From: Cypionkella sinensis
GTDB taxonomy: Bacteria > Pseudomonadota > Alphaproteobacteria > Rhodobacterales > Rhodobacteraceae
DNA: 64,000 nucleotides
Reading direction: 5' to 3'
NCBI RefSeq assembly: GCF_042646385.1
Contig: NZ_JBHRTO010000001.1
Location: 2,542,001-2,606,000, forward strand
The notes beneath the pieces were generated by a model, which made no database searches, was not told where the DNA came from, and saw nothing but the letters and a program-made list of their open reading frames with translations. Position 1 is the first letter of the stretch, and the number at the start of each line of letters is the position of its first letter. The position numbers and the translations under genes were made by a program. This document shows, piece after piece, positions 50,832-59,021 of the stretch.

Positions 50832-50872
50832 TGTGTCGACACAGATTATTTTTGATTTGACGTGTCGGCACG
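50832..50872. promoter_or_regulatory. Paired GntR operator candidates
   Basis: TGTGTCGACACA at 50832-50843 is a perfect 12-bp palindrome, and CGTGTCGGCACG at 50861-50872 repeats the GTGTCG half site. They lie 29 bases apart, nearly three helical turns, in the divergent promoter of the GntR gene and the operon starting at 50941. Confidence 0.6.
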
Positions 50873-50940
50873 CTGTCGCCATGATTTTGGCAATGCTTCT
50901 TGGCCCGTTTGGGCGCGATTCGGCTGCAAAAGGATGAGCG

Positions 50941-51825
50941 ATGTTGAAACTGTCTGGCGTGATGCCTGCCCTTGTGACCCCGTTTGATGCCAGCGGTCAG
51001 ATCGACTTTGCGGCGTTCAAGACGCATCTGGAGGGCCTGCGCGCGGCGGGGGTTTCGGGCTGGGTGCCGTGTGGGTCTTCGGGCGAATACAACCTGATGA
51101 GCGATGCGGAACGCGAGTCTGTGTTGCAGTTCGTCAAGGATTTCGCCAAGCCGGGTGAGGTGTTGATCGCAGGCACCAATGCGCCGCATACGGCTGGGGT
51201 GATCGCCAACACCAAGCGGGCCAAGGCGATTGGCTATGACACGGTGCTGCTGGCGACGCCGTTCTACACCAAGCCGACGCAGGCCGAATTGATCAAGCAT
51301 TTCAACGCGGTGTTGGATGCGGTCGATGTGAATATCGTGCTGTATTCCTACCCCGACAAGGATGGGGTTGAACTGGGGTGGGAGGTTCTGGATGCGCTGG
51401 CGGATCATCCGCGGGTGATCGGGATCAAGGAAAGCTCGGGGTCGTTGCAGCGCGCGATTGGCATTGCGACGCGCTATGCGGGGCGGATTCAGCTGGTGTC
51501 GGGGTCGGACGATATTGCGCTGGATTTCATGTTCTGGGGCGCGGATAGCTGGATTTGCGGGCCTGCGAATTGCATGGCGCTGGCGGTTTGCGATCTGGAC
51601 CGGACGTATCGGAGTGGCGATCTGGTGAAAGCCAAGGCGCAGATGGCGACGCTTTACACCGCGATGAACATTCTGGAATCCGGCAAGTTTGTGCAAAAGC
51701 TGAAGTATGGCTGTGAATTGCAGGGCACGCCTGTGGGTGAGTGTCGGATGCCTTTGGGGCCGTTGACGGCTGAGGAGAAGGCGGATTTTGCTGCGGCGAT
51801 GCAGCCGATCCTCGACTGGAAATAG
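50941..51825 (+). CDS. DapA-family aldolase/deaminase, probable 1-pyrroline-4-hydroxy-2-carboxylate deaminase
   Basis: A 294-residue Schiff-base enzyme of the dihydrodipicolinate synthase family: Lys 163 in VIGIKESSGS and Tyr 137 in VLYSYPDKDG, with the substrate loop GSSGEYNLMSDAE. With a D-amino-acid-oxidase-like gene and a proline-racemase-family gene downstream, the best match is the deaminase of 4-hydroxyproline catabolism, giving 2-oxoglutarate semialdehyde. N-acetylneuraminate lyase or other family roles cannot be excluded. It is the first gene of the 50941-56392 operon. Confidence 0.82.
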   Translation: MLKLSGVMPALVTPFDASGQIDFAAFKTHLEGLRAAGVSGWVPCGSSGEYNLMSDAERESVLQFVKDFAKPGEVLIAGTNAPHTAGVIANTKRAKAIGYDTVLLATPFYTKPTQAELIKHFNAVLDAVDVNIVLYSYPDKDGVELGWEVLDALADHPRVIGIKESSGSLQRAIGIATRYAGRIQLVSGSDDIALDFMFWGADSWICGPANCMALAVCDLDRTYRSGDLVKAKAQMATLYTAMNILESGKFVQKLKYGCELQGTPVGECRMPLGPLTAEEKADFAAAMQPILDWK

Positions 51826-51828
51826 GCG

Positions 51829-53061
51829 ATGGTCACGGTTGTTGTCGGCGCGGGGATTGTTGGCACGGCGATTGCGCATGATCTGCAAAAGCGCGGGCGG
51901 CAGGTGGTGTTGGTCGACCGGGGCGCACCGGGCAAGGGCGCGTCTTATGGCAATATGGCCTCGATTGCGGTGACAGAGTTCATGCCGGCCTCGCGCCCGT
52001 CGATCTGGCGGCAGATACCGGGGTGGATGCTGGACCCGGAAGGGCCGGTGCGGGTGCGACCGGGGTATATGCCGCGTTTGGTGCCGTGGTTTTTGCGGTT
52101 CATTGCGGCCTCGCGGCCCGGAAAGCTGCGCGAGTTGGAGGCGCAGGGGGCGGCTTTGTGTGGGCGCGCGCTGGCCGATACGCAGGCCTTGTTGGCCGAG
52201 ACCGGGTTGCAGGATCAGATTTCAGAGGTGGGGTGTCTGTCGCTGTATACCGATGCGGCAGAGTTCAAGGCCGACCGTGAACACATTGAAATCCTTGAAC
52301 GCTTTGGTTTTGCGCATGAGGTGCTGGAGGGTGCTGCGGCGCGGGCGTTGGAGCCTGCACTGTCGGACAAGATCGGCATGGCGGTGCGGTTTCCCGACAA
52401 CCGTTCGATGAAAGACCCCTACAAGCTGGTGCTGGCCTTGGCGGAGCGGTTTCAGGCCTTGGGCGGGCGGGTTGAGACGGGCGCGGTGGTGGGGTTCACC
52501 CGTAGCGACCGCATCACTGGCGTGCAGTTGGCGGATGGCAGGGTGATTGCGGCGGATGAGGTGGTGATCTGCGCGGGGGCATTCTCGGCTCGGCTGTCGA
52601 AGCTGTTGGGCGAGAACATCCCGCTGGAGACCGAGCGGGGCTATCACACGCAGATCATGTCCCCCGGCATAAGTATGCGCCATTCGATCATCTGGCCCGC
52701 GCGGGCGTTCATGGTGACGCCGACGGCGGGGGGCATCCGGGTGGGCGGCACTGTCGAGATGGCGGGGCTGGAGGCGGCACCGGATTACCGCCGCGCCAAG
52801 GTGACGGTGCGGCGCGCGCAGACGGCGCTGCCGGGGCTGGCTTGCGAAGATTTCACCGAATGGATGGGCCACCGCCCTGCCCTGCCCGATACCGTGCCGA
52901 TCCTGTCAGCCTCGGCCAAGACGGCGGGCGTGTTCTATGCCGTGGGCCACGGCCATCTGGGTCTGACCTATGCTGCGACCACCGCCAGACTGATGGGCGA
53001 TCTGATCACCGGGGCCAAGCCGGAGCTGGATTTGCACCCCTATCGCGTCAACCGTTTCTAG
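51829..53061 (+). CDS. FAD-dependent D-amino acid dehydrogenase-type oxidoreductase
   Basis: A 410-residue DAO-family flavoprotein with a Rossmann motif at the extreme N-terminus, VVVGAGIVGTAIAHDL, and a C-terminal HGHLGLTYAATTARLMGDLI FAD motif. In this operon it should oxidise cis-4-hydroxy-D-proline (or D-proline) to the pyrroline carboxylate. It starts three bases after the DapA-like stop and is followed by the epimerase-like gene. It has no signal peptide. Confidence 0.85.
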   Translation: MVTVVVGAGIVGTAIAHDLQKRGRQVVLVDRGAPGKGASYGNMASIAVTEFMPASRPSIWRQIPGWMLDPEGPVRVRPGYMPRLVPWFLRFIAASRPGKLRELEAQGAALCGRALADTQALLAETGLQDQISEVGCLSLYTDAAEFKADREHIEILERFGFAHEVLEGAAARALEPALSDKIGMAVRFPDNRSMKDPYKLVLALAERFQALGGRVETGAVVGFTRSDRITGVQLADGRVIAADEVVICAGAFSARLSKLLGENIPLETERGYHTQIMSPGISMRHSIIWPARAFMVTPTAGGIRVGGTVEMAGLEAAPDYRRAKVTVRRAQTALPGLACEDFTEWMGHRPALPDTVPILSASAKTAGVFYAVGHGHLGLTYAATTARLMGDLITGAKPELDLHPYRVNRF

Positions 53062-53073
53062 AAGGGTTTTGCC

Positions 53074-54102
53074 ATGTTCGACACCGCGCTCGATTTGCTG
53101 CTGGTTCATGCCGAGGGTGAGATTGGCAAGGTGATCATCGGCGGCGCGCCCGAGATTCCCGGCGCGACCATTCTGGAGAAGATGAACCATATCAACACGG
53201 TGGACGACAGCCTGCGCCGTTTTGTGACGTTCGAGCCGCGCGCCGGGGTCGCGATGAGCAGCAATCTGTTGCTGCCTCCCACCCGCCCCGATGCCGATGC
53301 GGCCTTCATCGTGTTGCAGCCGGATCGGGCGCATCCGATGTCGGGCAGCAACTGCATCTGCGTGGTGACGGCCTTGCTGGAAACCGGGCGGGTGAAGATG
53401 GTGGAACCCGAGACGCTGGTGCGGCTGGATACGGCGGCGGGGCTGATCACGGTGCGGGCGCGGTGTGAGAATGGCCGTTGTGTCTCGGTCAGTCTGGATA
53501 ACGTGCCCGCGTTTGTGCTGGCGCTGGATGCGCCGGTGAAAACCAAGGATTTTGGCGTGATCCGGGCCGATATTGCCTTTGGCGGCGTGTTCTATGCCTT
53601 GGTCGATGCCGATCAGGTGGGGATGGAGATTGTGCCCGACAATGCCCGCGCGCTGGCCGAGGCTGGCATCGCGATCAAGGCCGATCTGAAGGGCCAGATC
53701 GAGATCAGCCACCCTGACCTGCCCGGTCTGGATGATGTGGCCTATGTGATGTTCCGCAGCCGCGAGGCCGATGGCAGTATCCGCACCTGCACGACGTTAA
53801 AGCCGGGGCGGGTGGATCGCTCACCCTGTGGCACCGGGTCGTCGGCCAATCTGGCGGCGATGTTCGCGCGGGGTGAGGTGGCAGTCGGCGATGCGCGGGT
53901 GTCACGATCCATCATCGGCGGGGCGTTTACGGCTGAGGCTTTGGGCGAGACGGTGGTGGGCAATCATCGTGCCGTGTTGCCGCGCATCACCGGCAAGGGC
54001 TGGATTTATGGGCGTGAGCAGTTGCGGGTGCATCCCGATGATCCGTTCGCGCGCGGGTTTGCGCTGTCGGATACCTGGGGCTCGCAAGTGGGTGAGTTAT
54101 GA
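53074..54102 (+). CDS. Proline racemase-family enzyme (hydroxyproline epimerase or 3-hydroxyproline dehydratase)
   Basis: A 342-residue protein of the proline racemase superfamily. The second catalytic cysteine is present, Cys 252 in DRSPCGTGSSA. At the first site, where racemases and 4-hydroxyproline 2-epimerases have Cys, the sequence is MSGSNCIC with Ser 90. Thr or Ser here is known from trans-3-hydroxy-L-proline dehydratases and bifunctional members, so simple epimerase activity is uncertain. It overlaps the next SDR gene by four bases (ATGA). Confidence 0.85.
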   Translation: MFDTALDLLLVHAEGEIGKVIIGGAPEIPGATILEKMNHINTVDDSLRRFVTFEPRAGVAMSSNLLLPPTRPDADAAFIVLQPDRAHPMSGSNCICVVTALLETGRVKMVEPETLVRLDTAAGLITVRARCENGRCVSVSLDNVPAFVLALDAPVKTKDFGVIRADIAFGGVFYALVDADQVGMEIVPDNARALAEAGIAIKADLKGQIEISHPDLPGLDDVAYVMFRSREADGSIRTCTTLKPGRVDRSPCGTGSSANLAAMFARGEVAVGDARVSRSIIGGAFTAEALGETVVGNHRAVLPRITGKGWIYGREQLRVHPDDPFARGFALSDTWGSQVGEL

Positions 54103-54863
54103 GCAGGACCGCCGGGCATCTGGCGGGCCGGAATGTGCTGGTGACGGGGGCGACCGGCGCGATTGGGCAGGCGATCTGTGTGGCCTTGGCGGCAGAGGGG
54201 GCGCGGGTGGTGATCCACTACGGGCGCAATCGCGCGGCGGCAGAGGCTTTGCTGGACCGCATTGGCGGTGCGGGCTGGATCGTGGCGGGAGATCTGGCGG
54301 ACCCTGCGGCGGCGACGCAGCTTTGGGCCGAGGCCGAGGCTTTGGCGGGGCGGCTGCATGGGCTGGTGAACAATGCAGGGATCAGGTCGGAAGTTGCCGT
54401 CGATGCGCCGTTGGAGCAATGGCAGGCGGTCTGGGCGCGCGAGTTGCAGGTGAATTTCCTGTCGGCGGTTGATCTGACGCGCGCGGCGATCCTGCATTTT
54501 CGCGGGGTTGGCGGGCGTATCATCAATATGGCCAGCCGTGCGGGGCAGCGCGGTTATGCCTCGAACGCGATGGCTTATGGGGCCAGCAAGGCGGCGCTGA
54601 TCAACCTGACGAAATCGGTGGCGCAAAGCCATGGGGCCGAGGGCATCACGGCGGTGGCGATTGCGCCGGGTTGGGTGCGCACCGACATGGCCGAGGCGTT
54701 TATCGCCCAGCATGGCGCGGCGGCGGCGCTGGCAGGCATCCCGATTGGCGCGATGGCCGAGGCGGCAGAGATTGGCGAGTTGGTGGCCTTTGCGCTGCGG
54801 CCCTCGCAGGCGTCGTTGAATGGGGCGGTGCTGGATGTGAACGGCGGCAGTTATCTGCGTTAG
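54099..54863 (+). CDS. Short-chain dehydrogenase/reductase
   Basis: A 254-residue classical SDR: VTGATGAIGQAICVAL (cofactor), LVNNAGIRSEVAV, catalytic Ser in NMASRAGQRG and YGASKAALINL. C-terminal DVNGGSYLR closes it. It sits between the racemase-family gene (ATGA overlap) and another SDR in the hydroxyproline-type operon. Its substrate is probably a pathway-linked alcohol or ketone, but nothing in the sequence names it. Confidence 0.87.
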   Translation: MSRTAGHLAGRNVLVTGATGAIGQAICVALAAEGARVVIHYGRNRAAAEALLDRIGGAGWIVAGDLADPAAATQLWAEAEALAGRLHGLVNNAGIRSEVAVDAPLEQWQAVWARELQVNFLSAVDLTRAAILHFRGVGGRIINMASRAGQRGYASNAMAYGASKAALINLTKSVAQSHGAEGITAVAIAPGWVRTDMAEAFIAQHGAAAALAGIPIGAMAEAAEIGELVAFALRPSQASLNGAVLDVNGGSYLR

Positions 54864-54871
54864 GGGGCGGG

Positions 54872-55624
54872 ATGCGGTTTCGGGATAAGGTTGTGGTGGT
54901 GACGGGCGCGGCTGGCGGGATTGGGTCTGCGATTTGTCAGCGGTTTGCGTCGGAAGGCGCGCAGGTGGTGGTGACGGATGTGAACGCCGCAGGGGCCGAG
55001 GCCACGGCGGCGGGTATTCGTGCCAGTGGTGGTGTGGCACGGGCGTTTGCGGCGGATATTGGCGGGGCGGCGGGCTGTCGCGCGGTGGTGGCGGATGTGA
55101 TGGCGCATGAGGGGCGGCTGGATGTGCTGTGCAACAATGCGGGCATCAATCGGCGTGGGCCACTGCTGGCGCTGACGCCAGAGGATTGGGATTTATCCTT
55201 TGCCATCAACATCGACGCGATGTTCCATCTGTGCCAAGCCGCCTTGCCGCATATGATTGCGGCGGGTGGCGGGGCGATTGTGAACACCGCGTCACAATGG
55301 GGCCTGCATCCCGCGCCGAACCACATCGCCTATAACGTGACCAAGGCGGCGGTGGCGAGTTTCACGCAGAACCTTGCCCGCGATTATGCGCCGCAAAAGA
55401 TCCGGGTGAACGCGGTTTGTCCCGGCGAGATTCACACGCCGATGCTGGAGGCTGGGGTGAAACGCTCGGGCCGCACCATTGCCGATCTGGACAAAATGGT
55501 GCCATTTGGGCGGATTGGTCAGCCTGCGGAAGTGGCGGCGCTGGTGGCGTTTCTGGCCTCGGATGAGGCGGCGTTCATGTGCGGGTCATTGGTGGAAATC
55601 ACCGGGGCGCAGGCGGTGTATTGA
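54872..55624 (+). CDS. Short-chain dehydrogenase/reductase
   Basis: A 250-residue classical SDR: VVTGAAGGIGSAICQRF, CNNAGINRRG, Ser in NTASQWGLHPAP and YNVTKAAVASF, PGEIHTPMLE. It differs clearly from the preceding SDR, so it is not a recent duplicate. ATG 54872 follows GGGGGCGGG and starts eight bases after the previous stop; the longer in-frame extension overlaps that gene. Same operon, substrate unknown. Confidence 0.87.
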   Translation: MRFRDKVVVVTGAAGGIGSAICQRFASEGAQVVVTDVNAAGAEATAAGIRASGGVARAFAADIGGAAGCRAVVADVMAHEGRLDVLCNNAGINRRGPLLALTPEDWDLSFAINIDAMFHLCQAALPHMIAAGGGAIVNTASQWGLHPAPNHIAYNVTKAAVASFTQNLARDYAPQKIRVNAVCPGEIHTPMLEAGVKRSGRTIADLDKMVPFGRIGQPAEVAALVAFLASDEAAFMCGSLVEITGAQAVY

Positions 55625-55633
55625 GGGGGCAGG

Positions 55634-56392
55634 ATGCGGCTGGGGTTTATTGGCACGGGCACGATCACCGCGCATATGGTGCGGGGGTTGAAGGCCTCGG
55701 GCCTTGCGGATTGGCCGATTGTGGTCTCGCCGCGCGGGGCTTTGGTGGCGGCAGAACTGGCGCTTTTGCCCGGGGTGACGGTGGCGCGCGACAATCAGGC
55801 GGTGATTGACGGCTGCGATCTGGTGATCCTGTCAGTGCGCCCGCAGGTGGCCGAGGCGGTGATCGCGCCGCTGTCGTTCCGGGCGGATATGCCGATCCTG
55901 AGCCTGATTGCCGGGCTACATATCGCGCGGATTGCCGAATGGACCGGGGCGCGGGACATCGCCCGTGCCATTCCGCTGCCGTTTGTCGAGCGGCATCAGG
56001 GGGTGACGCCGGTGTTTCCGCCGCAGCCAGCTGCGATGCAGATTTTCGCGGCTTTGGGGACGGCGTTGCCGGTGGAAACCGTGCTGGCGTTTGATGGCTA
56101 TGGGGCTGCGAGCGCGTTGATGGCGAGCTATTTTGGGCTGCTGGAGGCAGCGCAGGATTGGATGGTGGCGCAGGGCCATCCGGCAGCGGATGCAGGGGCG
56201 TATCTGCGTGGGTTGTTCGGCAGCCTTGGCGATGTGGCGCGCGAGAAACCGCATGGTTTTGCGCAACTGCGCGAGGATCATTCGACCAAGGGCGGGCTGA
56301 ATGAAATGGTTTTTCATCGGTTTGTGTTGGGCGGCGGAGGGGATGCGATGCAGGCCGCGCTGACGGCGGCTTTTCGGCGGGTGCAGGGATAG
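55634..56392 (+). CDS. Pyrroline-5-carboxylate reductase-like protein (ProC family)
   Basis: A 252-residue NAD(P)H-dependent imine reductase. N-terminal Rossmann motif LGFIGTGTITAHMVRGL, then VILSVRPQVAEAVI, and the C-terminal dimer domain with REDHSTKGGLNEMVF (family HxxxPGGxT region). In a hydroxyproline-type operon it may reduce pyrroline-2- or -5-carboxylates rather than serve proline synthesis. It is the last gene of the operon. Confidence 0.85.
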   Translation: MRLGFIGTGTITAHMVRGLKASGLADWPIVVSPRGALVAAELALLPGVTVARDNQAVIDGCDLVILSVRPQVAEAVIAPLSFRADMPILSLIAGLHIARIAEWTGARDIARAIPLPFVERHQGVTPVFPPQPAAMQIFAALGTALPVETVLAFDGYGAASALMASYFGLLEAAQDWMVAQGHPAADAGAYLRGLFGSLGDVAREKPHGFAQLREDHSTKGGLNEMVFHRFVLGGGGDAMQAALTAAFRRVQG

Positions 56393-56419
56393 CTGCGCTG
56401 CATTTGGCCGGGAATAGCT

Positions 56420-56438
56420 GATCCTCCAGTGGAGGATC
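56420..56438 (+). terminator. Inverted repeat after the hydroxyproline-type operon
   Basis: GATCCTCC-AGT-GGAGGATC is a perfect 8-bp stem 28 bases after the ProC-like stop, similar in style to the AGT-looped terminator at 2656. No T tract follows. Confidence 0.5.
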
Positions 56439-56490
56439 GGCCCCGGTCATGTGAAAGGTTTCGGTAAACCGCCTACAGCATCACTGGCAG

Positions 56491-56618
56491 AGGGCAGCGC
56501 CTGACCTGGCGGGCGAGAAGCGCCTGCCAGGGGCAGGGCAGGCGCTGCCCGGAGGCTTTGGGCCTCCGGGGGTTTGGCTGGCCTGTCGTGCGGTGACAGG
56601 TGCAATGGCACCTGTCAC
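56491..56618 (+). repeat. Diverged copy of the multi-hairpin repeat
   Basis: The order of parts matches the 210-bp repeat but the sequence has changed. GGCGGGCG-AGAAG-CGCCTGCC keeps its loop. The next stem is CCGGAGGC/GGCCTCCGG instead of GCCGGGCC/GGCCCGGC. The last hairpin is GTGACAGGTGC-AATG-GCACCTGTCAC (56593-56618) instead of GGCGAAGGC/GCCTTCGCC. Pairing is kept while bases differ. It lies between convergent genes. Confidence 0.6.
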
Positions 56619-56629
56619 ATATCGGGGTC

Positions 56630-57379
56630 TTAGGCGTAAATATAACCGCCCGAAACGATGATATTCTCGCCCGTCATATAGGTGTTCTTGGGGCCTCCCG
56701 CCATCAGCACCCATTCCGCCATCTCGCGCGGCTCACCGCCTCGGCCCAAGGGGCTGGCTTTGGCGAGTTCGGCCAGAAACCCGGATTCGCGCGCCTTTTC
56801 GGTGGCCATGCCCGCAGGTGCGACGGAGTTCACAAGGATGCCATCGGGGGCGACTTCGTGGGCCATGCTTTTGGTCAAGGACACTACCGCCGCCTTGGTC
56901 GCGGCATAATGCGCGTTCTGCGGATGCGCCTTGAACGCATCGACCGAGGTGATGTTGACGATGCGGCCCCGGATGCGGCCGATCGGGTCTTGCCCGCGCA
57001 TCTGGCGGATCGCGGCGACCATCATGTGATAAGTGCCTTTGACATTGATCGCGTTCGAGGCATCCCAATCGGCATCGGAAATCTCAAGGATCGGCTTGCG
57101 TGGATAGATCGCGGCAGAGTTGATCAGGGTATCAACGCGCCCCAAAGCGTGCGCAACGCTGGCGAAGGCGGCGTGAGAGGCCTCGGCAGTGCGGATGTCG
57201 CAGGCGGCAAAGGCATGTGGGATGCCCGCAGCACGGGCGGGGGAAAGGGCGGCTTCGGCGGCGGTGGCGTTCAGGTCGATGATGCCCAGCGCGCTGGCGC
57301 CTTCGGCCACGGCCATTTCGGCAAGCAGCGCGCCCAAGCCTGCGCCACCGCCGATGATGACAACGGATAAGCCTTTCAT
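56630..57379 (-). CDS. Short-chain dehydrogenase/reductase
   Basis: A 249-residue SDR: VVIIGGGAGLGALLAEMA (cofactor), LINSAAIYPRKP (NSA variant of NNAG), Ser in VNITSVDAFKA and YAATKAAVVSL. C-terminal NTYMTGENIIVSGGYIYA. It is the last gene of the minus-strand operon that enters from the right edge, one base after the SDR at 57381. Substrate unknown. Confidence 0.87.
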   Translation of the reverse strand: MKGLSVVIIGGGAGLGALLAEMAVAEGASALGIIDLNATAAEAALSPARAAGIPHAFAACDIRTAEASHAAFASVAHALGRVDTLINSAAIYPRKPILEISDADWDASNAINVKGTYHMMVAAIRQMRGQDPIGRIRGRIVNITSVDAFKAHPQNAHYAATKAAVVSLTKSMAHEVAPDGILVNSVAPAGMATEKARESGFLAELAKASPLGRGGEPREMAEWVLMAGGPKNTYMTGENIIVSGGYIYA

Positions 57380-57380
57380 A

Positions 57381-58097
57381 TTACGCCTCTTTCTTCGGGG
57401 TGCCTGTGGCAACCGCCTGATGTGTCGGAAGAATGTCAAACCGCGCCACGTCGACCGATTGCGGCAAGGCCAGCACGGCCAGCAGCATCGCGGCCACATC
57501 GGCGGGCTGCACCGCGCCATTGCCCGCATACATTGCGGCGCGGGCCTCGGGCGGCAGCAGGGTGTTGTAGAGCCCGGTTTCCACCCGGCCCGCGACGATC
57601 TCGGTCACGCGGACGTTGTGGGGGGCCATGTCCAGCCGCAGGGCTTGGGCAAAGCCACCAATGGCAGCCTTGGTGGCGCAATAGACGGCGAGATTGGCGA
57701 AGGGCGCATGGCCTGCGGTCGAGCCGGTGAAGAAGATATGACCATGGCCGCGGGCGCGCATTCCGGGGGCGATGGCGCGGGTCAGCGCCAGCACAGCGCG
57801 GAGGTTGGTGTTGATGGCGTGGTCAATATCGCCGGGGTCGGCGTCGCAGAAATTGCCCAAGGGCGGCATCATGCCTGCGTTGTTCACCAGAAAATCGGGG
57901 GCAAGGTCGGACAGTGTGGCGAAGCTGGCGGCGTCGGTCAGATCCATCTGGCGGGTGTGCAGGCCAAGCGCAGACAGATCGGCCAACGCTTGCGGATTGC
58001 GGCCCAAGGCCACCACCTGATGCCCCGCACCATGCAGCGCCAGCGCGATTGCGCGGCCAATGCCGCTGGTCGCCCCTGTAACCAATGCCTGTGCCAT
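57381..58097 (-). CDS. Short-chain dehydrogenase/reductase
   Basis: A 238-residue SDR: LVTGATSGIGRAIALAL, FLVNNAGMMPP, Ser in FFTGSTAGHAP and YCATKAAIGGF, with VAGRVETGLYN in the C-terminal half as in the YdfG-like (3-hydroxy acid/serine dehydrogenase) branch. It lies nine bases after the LysR gene in the same operon. Confidence 0.87.
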   Translation of the reverse strand: MAQALVTGATSGIGRAIALALHGAGHQVVALGRNPQALADLSALGLHTRQMDLTDAASFATLSDLAPDFLVNNAGMMPPLGNFCDADPGDIDHAINTNLRAVLALTRAIAPGMRARGHGHIFFTGSTAGHAPFANLAVYCATKAAIGGFAQALRLDMAPHNVRVTEIVAGRVETGLYNTLLPPEARAAMYAGNGAVQPADVAAMLLAVLALPQSVDVARFDILPTHQAVATGTPKKEA

Positions 58098-58106
58098 ATT
58101 GACTCC

Positions 58107-59018
58107 TTACACCACGGGCGAAGCCCAGTTTTCGCGTGCCACCCAATCGCAGAACGCCGCGATGGTTTTCACCCGCCGATGCGCCTTTGGCAGCACCAGA
58201 TAGAACCCCGGTATCTGCGCCTGCGGCATCTGCGCCATCACCTCAACGCCGAACGGGGCGACCAATTTGCCCGAGGCGAGGTCTTCCTCGGCATCAATGC
58301 TGGACAACAGGCCAACGCCCAGGCCCGCCAGCGTGGCGCGGCGCATGGTGGCGGCATCCTGAAACCGCAGACCGCCATCGGGCGGCAGGGCGGATACGCC
58401 CAGATGCGCCAGCACCGGCGCCCAGAGATCGGCCAGCACGGAATGCAGCAGCGGCTGGTTGCGCAGATCATCCGGTGCGTGCAGATGCGCGGCAAGGGCG
58501 GGGGTGCAGCAGATCACCTTGATATCGCGCAAAAGCAGGGTCTGGTCGTGATGGCTCCAGCCGCCAAATCCCCATTGGATCGCGACATCGACATCATCGG
58601 CGACGAAATCGGGCAGGTCTACCATGGTGGTCAGCCGCAGATCGGCACCCGGCATCAGCGCGCGAAACTGCGACAGCCGATCTAGCAGAAAGCGCGTGGC
58701 GAAATAGGGGCTGGCGTTGACGTTGATGCGGTTGCGCTGGCCGAGTTTGCTGACGCGGCGGATGCCTTCGGCGAATTCGTCGAAACCCGCCTGAATGTAA
58801 TGCGCCAGCAGAATGGCCTGCTCGTTGGGGTCAATCGCGCGGCCTTTGCGGGCAAACAGCGCCAGACCCAAGGTGTCCTCCAGCAGTTTGATCTGCTGGC
58901 TGACCGCTTGCGGCGTGACGCTGAGTTCATCCGCCGCTCCGCGAAAACTGCGGTGCCGCATCACGGTCTGAAACACCCGCAGCGCGTTCAATGGCGGAAG
59001 GCGCGGCGGGCGGTCCAT
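58107..59018 (-). CDS. LysR-family regulator, GcvA-like
   Basis: A 303-residue regulator. The HTH is FRGAADELSVTPQAVSQQIK, with the GcvA-type opening LPPLNALRVFQTVMRH and effector-domain region VDVAIQWGFGGWSHHD. It is embedded within the operon (three bases after the FAD oxidoreductase, nine before an SDR), not divergent from it, which is less usual for LysR genes. Its target promoter is probably beyond the right edge. Confidence 0.87.
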   Translation of the reverse strand: MDRPPRLPPLNALRVFQTVMRHRSFRGAADELSVTPQAVSQQIKLLEDTLGLALFARKGRAIDPNEQAILLAHYIQAGFDEFAEGIRRVSKLGQRNRINVNASPYFATRFLLDRLSQFRALMPGADLRLTTMVDLPDFVADDVDVAIQWGFGGWSHHDQTLLLRDIKVICCTPALAAHLHAPDDLRNQPLLHSVLADLWAPVLAHLGVSALPPDGGLRFQDAATMRRATLAGLGVGLLSSIDAEEDLASGKLVAPFGVEVMAQMPQAQIPGFYLVLPKAHRRVKTIAAFCDWVARENWASPVV

Positions 59019-59021
59019 TGG

